Origin: a virus | Length of the DNA stretch: 20,918 nt | Virus record (IMG/VR): IMGVR_UViG_3300001460_000267 | Location: 1 to 20,918 of that record | Reading direction: 5' to 3' (one strand) | Part shown: positions 6,077 through 14,600 of the stretch, piece after piece | Layout: each line of letters opens with the position of its first letter | Numbering within the stretch: the first letter of the stretch is position 1 | Made by a program: the position numbers and the translations under genes | The notes under the pieces: generated by a model | What the model was told of the DNA's origin: nothing | Seen by the model: the letters and a program-made list of their open reading frames with translations, nothing else | Databases searched by the model: none

Positions 6077-8597
6077 TCAATCGGGTAATTGGGCATCATC
6101 ATCTACTTGGGGTGGTTCAACTCCAGCAGACGGTGATACATTTACTATTGCTCAAGGGCATAAGGTTACAGTTAACTCTGATCAAAGAGCTGGGGTTGGT
6201 TTTGGTGACATATTAGTTAGAGGTTGTTTACATTTTGCTACTAATGGTAAAATAAGAATGAACGGTAGGATTACTGTTCAAGGTAACGGTTCTACTGATT
6301 ATTCAAAAAGCGGTGGAGTTTCTGCACAGGATTTTACTGAAGGTGGTGGTTCTTCTGGGGCTTTACTTTCAGCAACAGGTAACAATATAACTTTAGAGTT
6401 TGAGGGCACTAACACTGATCAACACGGCATATGGATAGAAAATGTAACGTATTCGTCTTGGAAGTTTACAGGTGATGATAGTGTAACTACAACAACATTG
6501 TCAGCTGATGCAGATGTAGAGGATTATTATTTAACTGTTGCCGATGAAACAGGTTTTGGCGTTGGTGATTGGGTAGCAATATATAATGCTGGTCAAGGAG
6601 ATTACAGAGTTAGAGCAGATGAAGGTTGTTGGGTTCATGACATTGACACTTCAAACAATAGAATATATACAAAAAAATTCGTAGGCCCGAAAGCAATAGT
6701 TTCTTCTGCTAGCGGCACATCGTTAGTTGTTGACTGGAGTAGTATATTTAGAGTAGGATATATTATTATATTTGGTACTGGCAACAATCTAAATGTTAGA
6801 ACAATAACAGCGATAAACAATACAACAAACACATTAACTTTAAACTCAAGTATATCTGGTACTATATCAAGTGGTACGGAGGTATATGAGACTGGTTTTG
6901 ATAAAAAACATTTATCAGGCAACACTGTTAGAAGAAATGCAACTGTGCTTACTAGTGCTGCTGCTGTAAGTGATACTACTGTAACCATTAGTAATGCAAC
7001 AGATATAAGTGTTGGAGATACCATAAACATTGACGTTAATAATGATGTTGATACAAATTGGGATTATAATAGTGAATACTCAGTAACCGCTAAAAGTGGT
7101 AACACACTAACAGTTAGTCCAGCTATAGCAAACGTAAGAAAAGTTGGTAGTTTAGTTCAAAGGTTAAATAGATCAATAGAGATAACAGGAGTTGACACTG
7201 ACGTAAGAGCTTTTACTTATGTAGAGTATTGGACTGATTATAGTCAAGCTAGTACTAGAGAAATAGTGCTAAAAGATATAATATGGAATCGCATGGGTGG
7301 TAACACTAATAACACTTTTTACCAACCTATGTGTTTTGTAGCTGGATATAATAGTAGATATAGAGATAATGACAATGCCACAGATTCTAGATACGATTGT
7401 CAAAGTAAGTATGAAAATTGTGTTGCTTTAAATATAAACAACAACCCTAGTTACGGCGGCTTGAGTACTAGACACCCACATAGCTTTGTACATAGAAATT
7501 GTGTACAGGTTAATTCTGGTCAAAGAGGTGGATTTCAATGGTCTTCACACCACGACATACAGTATGTCAATAACTACACTACCCGTAACTCTTACAACAG
7601 TTTACATAATGACGGTATGTATGAGGCAAACGAATGGGCTTACTTATACTTTACTAGATCTGATGATTACGGTATGATGTTGCATCATAACAGAGAAATG
7701 AACCCTGTACATAACGTTATACTATTGCACCATGAGAATAGACCGATGTACATGTATTACCAAGCTCCCAACACAACATTTAAAAGATTTCACATAGATG
7801 GTTGGAGACATATACCGTATATCGGTATAGGTGGTGGTGATGCTGTGTTTAAAGATTCATACATACAAAACAAGTGGTATAAACAAGTTCCAGGTATATA
7901 TGCTGGATATACAGATACTTTTGGTATTGTTGACTCTAATGATTATTTTGGTAATGGTGGCGGTGATAGTAAAGCTAATAGTTATAGAGGTGGTGGTAAT
8001 TGGATGATGAGTCAATATCAAGACTGGTGTTTTCAAGAAAATTTAAACGCTGTTATTGAAAACTCTTATAATTTAAAATGGAATTTTGACGGTGGTAACA
8101 TATGGAATGTTATTAATTTAAGATCAGAATACTATCTAGTAGGCCAAGAAATACTTCATGTGCCAGCTAATACATCTGTAATTATAAAAGGTGAGTTTAA
8201 AGGACAGTCTGATGGTTCTTGGAGTTATCCTTATATATGTGCAAAACCACATACTAATAATGCTCTCGGTAGGTATCAGACAGCTTATACAAACCAAACA
8301 TCTTATGGCACTAGTTCAGATACAGATGTGAAGAGAAGCATGGTAAATGGATTTAAAGACGAAGTAAGGTTTGACAGCGCTGTTGGTGTTTGGCAACAAA
8401 AAACATTAACAGTGGCAGCACAAAAATATGGCTACACTTTAATAACAGGGTACAGCTGGGACAGTGATAACCAAGAAGAAATAGGTTACATAAGAGATTT
8501 AAAAATTATTTTTCCATCTCCCCCTAAAATAAAAATGAAAGGGTCTAAAGGAATTGAACTTAGTGTGAGTAGAAAACGAATATCAGGAAGAATTTAA
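6057..8597 (+). CDS. Tail spike with G8-like domain and beta-helix
   Basis: An 846-residue spike. Residues about 8-140 resemble a G8 domain: SGNWASSSTWGGSTPADGDT, then FTIAQGHKVTVNSD, GFGDILVRGCLHFA, KIRMNGRITVQGNG and later ITLEFEGTNTDQHGIWIENV. Three diverged copies of a small GDxxxI beta unit follow at about 158-205, 214-276 and 297-366. They are marked by GFGVGDWVAIYN, FRVGYIIIFG and ISVGDTINID, each followed by a strand such as NTLTLNSSI or NTLTVSPAI. From about 380 to 700 the sequence reads as a right-handed beta-helix rich in His, Tyr, Asn and Trp (SFVHRNCVQVNSGQRGGFQW; MMLHHNREMNPVHNVILLHH). The end (about 700-846) is a separate beta domain. G8 plus beta-helix proteins elsewhere act on or bind polysaccharides, so a glycan-depolymerising spike is plausible. 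No catalytic pair can be named. Confidence 0.85.
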   Translation: MAALTSSQSGNWASSSTWGGSTPADGDTFTIAQGHKVTVNSDQRAGVGFGDILVRGCLHFATNGKIRMNGRITVQGNGSTDYSKSGGVSAQDFTEGGGSSGALLSATGNNITLEFEGTNTDQHGIWIENVTYSSWKFTGDDSVTTTTLSADADVEDYYLTVADETGFGVGDWVAIYNAGQGDYRVRADEGCWVHDIDTSNNRIYTKKFVGPKAIVSSASGTSLVVDWSSIFRVGYIIIFGTGNNLNVRTITAINNTTNTLTLNSSISGTISSGTEVYETGFDKKHLSGNTVRRNATVLTSAAAVSDTTVTISNATDISVGDTINIDVNNDVDTNWDYNSEYSVTAKSGNTLTVSPAIANVRKVGSLVQRLNRSIEITGVDTDVRAFTYVEYWTDYSQASTREIVLKDIIWNRMGGNTNNTFYQPMCFVAGYNSRYRDNDNATDSRYDCQSKYENCVALNINNNPSYGGLSTRHPHSFVHRNCVQVNSGQRGGFQWSSHHDIQYVNNYTTRNSYNSLHNDGMYEANEWAYLYFTRSDDYGMMLHHNREMNPVHNVILLHHENRPMYMYYQAPNTTFKRFHIDGWRHIPYIGIGGGDAVFKDSYIQNKWYKQVPGIYAGYTDTFGIVDSNDYFGNGGGDSKANSYRGGGNWMMSQYQDWCFQENLNAVIENSYNLKWNFDGGNIWNVINLRSEYYLVGQEILHVPANTSVIIKGEFKGQSDGSWSYPYICAKPHTNNALGRYQTAYTNQTSYGTSSDTDVKRSMVNGFKDEVRFDSAVGVWQQKTLTVAAQKYGYTLITGYSWDSDNQEEIGYIRDLKIIFPSPPKIKMKGSKGIELSVSRKRISGRI
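6084..6476 (+). other. G8-like domain within the 846-aa spike
   Basis: Codes for residues about 10-140 of the spike. The diagnostic pattern is the opening NWASSSTWGG, then P-x-DGD-x-FTI, the GHKVTV strand, and a ladder of short strands with alternating Gly. In known G8-containing proteins this element precedes a parallel beta-helix, as here. Domain limits are by eye. Confidence 0.6.
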
Positions 8598-8607
8598 ATA
8601 ATAAACA

Positions 8608-11600
8608 ATGGCAGAATTTTTACATGATTTAAATATACACGGCGCAGGCCAGATACAATTTAAAACCACAGCAGGTGCTAATGCTGGTAAAATAGATCAA
8701 GATGGAAACAATCTAGTTTTAACAAATGCTGTTGGCGATGTTTTACTAGGTGATGGTTCATCTGATGTTTATATTGGCGATGGTAGCAACAATGTCGATA
8801 TTATATTTGAACAGTCTGGTAGTATAAAAGGTGACGGTAGCGCAGTAACACTTACATTAGGTGGTGCTAATACAACATTAAATTTAGAAAATCCTAATTT
8901 TAGTGGAAATATAGGTATGTCCAGTAAACTTACATTTACCACAGCAAATGGTTTTATATTATTTGACTACGAGCCATCAGGTGATACTGGTGAATACACA
9001 ACAGAAGTACCTTTACTAAAAGTTGGTTTAGGATCTGCGGATTCAACAATACTTGCAAGGTTAAGTGAGTACAGAGCTGTTGCTTTAGGTGCTGACGATA
9101 CTGTTTGGTTAAGAGCTGGTGATACTGGTAGTGTTATAAAATCTAATGTAAACTTATCAGCTGAGCAAGTTGTTATGTCAGCTGAAGGAGGTTTTGTTGC
9201 TTATGGTTTTCCTAGTAATGACACAACTTGGTCTAATAGAAATGAGTTTAAATTTTATTCAGCAGATGGTACCGCTTCAAATAACGGTTTATATATAGGT
9301 GATGGTGGTAGTACGCAGTTTATAGATGTAAATAGAAACTTAAAAAACATTGGAACAATAGGATCAGGCGCTATAACATCTACAGGCACAATAACTACAG
9401 ATAGATTAAGTATATTCACTAGCAACACAGACAGGGCAACTATACAAGCTGGGTCAAGTGGTACAACTGGTCATCTTTATTTAAACTCTTACGAAGGATC
9501 TGATTTACACCAATTAACATGGTCAGGCGCTAATAACGGTTTTTATCCACAAGGTTCTTCTGGTACTTTTAGTTTAGGATTAAATGGCAACAGGTGGTCT
9601 AATGTATATACTGAAGCTTTAACAGCTTCTGGTGAGGTTGAAGGAGGTAGCTTAGACATAAACGGTAATGCTGATTTTGCAGGAATGATCAGTACAACTG
9701 CTGGTGGTTCGTTGCTTAGAAAAACAGAAAGTTCTTGGTCAAACGCGACTACACATGATTTAATATATCAAAGTTGGAACACAAACACAGACGATTATAT
9801 ATATTTAAAAACACCTGGTAATAGCACAACAAATCACGGCATAGTTTTTATTGGAGACAATGTTATTGCTTTAGGTAGAACTGATGTAGAAAATGGTGCA
9901 CCTGAATTAACATCGGCTGCAGCGCCAATATCTGAGAACTGGTTTGTATTAAATAATACAGGCGCAACTTTTGCAGGGACAATAAGTTCTGGTAAACATA
10001 CTATTACAAAAAGTTCTTCACATACAGCACAAGGTTCTTTTAACGCTACAAATGCTCATTTAGATTTATACAATAGCTTAGAAGCTAACACAGATCAAAA
10101 AGGATCTATAATAACATTTACAGATAATTACTACGGTGGTGGCAGTTATAACAAAACAACTAGAGCCGCGATAAAAGGTGGTACCGATACTGTTGGTAAC
10201 ACAGCTGATGGTTATCTAGAGTTCTATACAGACTCAGGAAGCGCTAACACGCCAACCCTAGCTCTTAGATTAGATAAAAATCAAAACGCAACTTTTGCTG
10301 GTGAGGTTGAAGCTGCGTCTTTAGACATAAACGGTAACGCTGATATATCAGGAGTTTTATATGGCAACACAGTCGTAATAGATAACACCACTGGCACCAG
10401 AGGAATTTTTAGAGATAACGCTGCTTACGATTTAAGATTAGGTGGTGGTACTGTTTATTCCGATGGTGCTTACATAAGTTTATCAGGTGGTACAAGAGGT
10501 GGTGGGACAACCAATACAAAAGGTAGAGTTGAAATGTACTCAGGTGGTAGCAACTACTCAGCACAAGCAGACATTACTGGTGATATAGTTATAGGTACTC
10601 AGTGGAACGGTGGATTTTCAGATATATTAACTTTAGACAGTTCAACAGATAAAGCAACTTTTGCAGGTGATATATATTTGTCAGGTGGTAATATTTATAA
10701 CAGTACAGGTAGTTTAGTAATACAAAATGATGCTGGCGCTCAACTTGATATTAAATCAAACCAAGGCGTGAGATTATATATTGATAAAAACAACGATGAT
10801 ACTACTCGTAATTTTGAAATACTTGCTAACACAGACACTTATAATGCTAATAATGTAGTTGCTACAGTTTCCCAACTTGGTAATGCAACTTTTACAGGTA
10901 CTGTAACTGCCAATGGCACTACATTGACTGGTGACCAGGATTTAAGTGGTTTTTTAACATCATCTTCTACAGATTTAGACAGTAGATATTTTACAGAAAC
11001 AGAAGTTAATGACAGATTTACACGTAAATTTACGTTCGATCCTGGATCTGGTTCTGGTAATAGAAGATACATGAGATTGTTTACTGTGGCTAATTTTGAC
11101 GCAAGTGTTGTAGGTAAATTATCATCTGCGGGTGATTATGGTGATTCAGATAGAGCAACGTATGAAATTCAAATAGCAACTAGAAATAATATTAGCTTTG
11201 ATGTATATCAACTATCAACTGATACTGTTAGTGATGATTATGAATTCTTTTATAAAACAGTAGGTAGTACATATGAAATTTGGTGTAGATTTGGTGACTA
11301 CAATAAAAGTCAAACTTTTACAAGATTTTCAGATTACGGAACAGTTACTTATAATTTTGACTCATCTACTCAATCAACACCATCTGGCCTTACAGCGGTA
11401 ACAAAAAGTCATATATATCACGAGGGTCATAAACCTACTTTATCTGAATTAGGTTTCACAGGAGATGCAGACGCTACAAACGATCAAGATTTAAGTGGTT
11501 TAGCTCCAAAAGCAAGTCCAACATTCACAGGTGTACCAGCTGCTCCTACAGCAGCCGCTGCAACAAACACAGCACAAATAGCAACAACTGCTTTTGTTAA

Positions 11601-14600
11601 TACAGCTGTATCAAACCTAGTAGATTCTGCTCCTGGAACTTTAAATACGTTAAATGAATTAGCTGCAGCGCTAGGTGATGACGAAAACTTTAGCACAACA
11701 ATCACAAATAGTATAGGCGCTAAACTACCTTTAGCTGGTGGTACAATAACTGGAAATTTAAATGTAAATAGTAATCTTAACTTTTCTGGTGGTACTCAAA
11801 AGAAAATAATACTAGGTTCCCAGAAAGCATATGTATTACCCGCTATAGGTACAAGAATGAGAATACTAACACTGGCAAATCATACTTCTTGTAGAGTGTA
11901 TATTGATAGTTCAGAGAATTCATATAACCAGCCAATAGTGTTAGACATCTTTTATAATAATCAAAGTAGTGCTAAACCAGTAATGCACAGAACTAACAAT
12001 AAACAATGGCATGCTCACAGTAATGATATAAGATTTACTTCTGACACCAGCGGACATATATACGCAGAAAAAGTAGCATTTACTACAGGTAGAACTGTTA
12101 ACATAAGAAAAGTTGAAGAATTCAAAGGTACTGTAACAATATTAGACGGTTCAACAACAAATACAGGTGGTGGGGCAAACGAGGTTTATGAAGCTTCTTT
12201 TGCAACATTATCTGCTGCTGGTAAAATAACAGGGGCTGAACTAGAAGGTACAAGTTTAGATATAAATGGCGCTGCAAACATAGATGGTCTTCTTGACGTT
12301 AATACTGGTACAGCAAATACAGTTGCAATATTCGAAAGCACAGATGATAAAGCTTTTATAAGAATTAAAGATGACGATACAGATACTCATTTAATTTCTA
12401 GGAACAATTCATTTTCTATAGGTGAATCATCTACTGATTATAGTAATTTTAGAGTTAATATTACTAATGGTAATACAGAGGCCGCTGGTACATTTACAGC
12501 TATTGGTAAGATAACTGGTGCAGAGCTAGAAGGAACTAGTCTTGATATAAACGGTAACGCTGATATAAATGGAAACTTAGTTATTTCAGGAACAGTTGAT
12601 GGTGTTGATATAGCTGCAAGAGACGGTGTGTTGACAACTACAACTAATACAGCAAATGCTGCTGCTCCAAAGGCAAGTCCAACATTTACTGGAAATATAA
12701 TTGTACCAAATAAAATAATACACAGCGGTGATACCGACACATACATGCAGTTTGAAGCTGCCGATGTTTGGAGAGTTGTAACCGGAGGTACTGAAAGATT
12801 AGACATTAACACTAACAGAATATTAGTTGGTGATGGTATGATGATGCAGTACGATGGCATTAGCACAAGTAATAGCGGTACTGTTGTAAAAGGTGGTTTT
12901 TTAAATCCTGCGTCAGAAGCTAATATGGTTCATATACCGCATATTGTAAATGATTTAGCTGGGTTTAATAAATGGAGCAACGCTACAATAACTACAAGTG
13001 GTTTTTATGCATCAAGAAGTGGTAGTTCAGGTAGTTATACTTATAGCAATGAAATTGCTAGCAATAATAGTGGTTGGGCAAACGCTTTTGATGCACACTC
13101 AAGCACAGCGGGTAGTTGGTACTCAGATAATGGTTCTGATGGTATTTATCAACACGGCACAGATACACCAGGTATAGTAGAATTAGAATGGACTAATGAA
13201 GCTACATATTCATTATGGGCTGGTATTGTATTTGGCGCAGGTAGTTTTACACCAACATATGTAAAAATAGAAGCCTACAGAGCTGATGCTTGGCAAACTC
13301 TTTGTGAGATAACTGATAATACAGACCAAGTTATATTAAGACAAGTTAATAGTAATAGTGGTACAAACGCTGCAACAAGAAGATTAAAATATACATTAGG
13401 TGGTTCTGTAAATAATAGTTATTTTAGAATCCACTCTTTATACATGGCTAACTATGCCGCTGGAAATAATAATCTAAACAACACAGGTACAGCTACCACA
13501 AGAGGTGTTAATTTCTTAGAAAGATATAAAGATGGTTATTTACATGGATTTCTTAGAGCTGGTGCAGATAATACATATGACTTAGGTCATTCATCATATA
13601 GGTGGAAAAATATTGTTGGTGTTAACCTTCATGGTGATTTAGTTGGTACCATAAATACAAACACTACAGCAGCGACTCAATCTACTTCTGACAATAGCAC
13701 CAAAGTAGCTACTACTGCATTTGTTAAAAATCAAGGTTATGGTACTTCAAACTTAGCAATAGGATCTGGATCTGACGAAGCAATGGCTGGTAACACATCT
13801 TTATTACAATTAGGAACAACCTCTACTACGGCGCTAGCAGGTGATACAACAATACCTACTCTTTCATCGTTGGGTGGATTGCCAAATTCAGGCGGAACTA
13901 TATCAGGTGATTTAGAAGTTACTGGTAAAATTACGCAATCAGGAATTGTTGATTTTGAAAGATACGGAAGAACTTATGGGGTTAATGTAAACGCACCATT
14001 ACCTATATTAACACACGGCGGAAACGCTTTACCAACTGGTGGCGCTTACAGAGTTACAGGACATATATCAGGCACGGGAACAGAGCAGGTTTCTATGGCT
14101 GTTTTTTGGAACGAAAATGGAACTTGGAATATTAATAAAACTTTTGAAGGTGGTACTAGTTCAAACCATGTCGAGTTTAAATTATTAGATCACGGTTCGG
14201 GAAGTGTGCCTACTGTCACGTTAGAAACACACACGAGCAACTACAATGTCCATGTGTATCACGAAAGACTTTCTTTAGAAGAGGGATCAGGAACTGATAA
14301 CCTTAGAGGGTATTTTGGAGCAGACTCTTACTTATCATGGTTAGAAAGTACAAACACTCTTACTGTTCCAGGAACTGTAGCTGCCTCAAACCTCTCAGGC
14401 ACTAATACCGGCGACCAAACTTTACCAACAGCAATTTCCCTTGGTGCGGTAACATTAACAGGCACGCAAACTATATCAGGCTATAAAACTTTTACAAACA
14501 ACGGGAACACCTACAACGGACATTTGTACTATACTGCATATGATGCGGCTGGAAATCATTACCCACACTTTTTAGATGGCAGTGGTAATGGTGGAACAAC

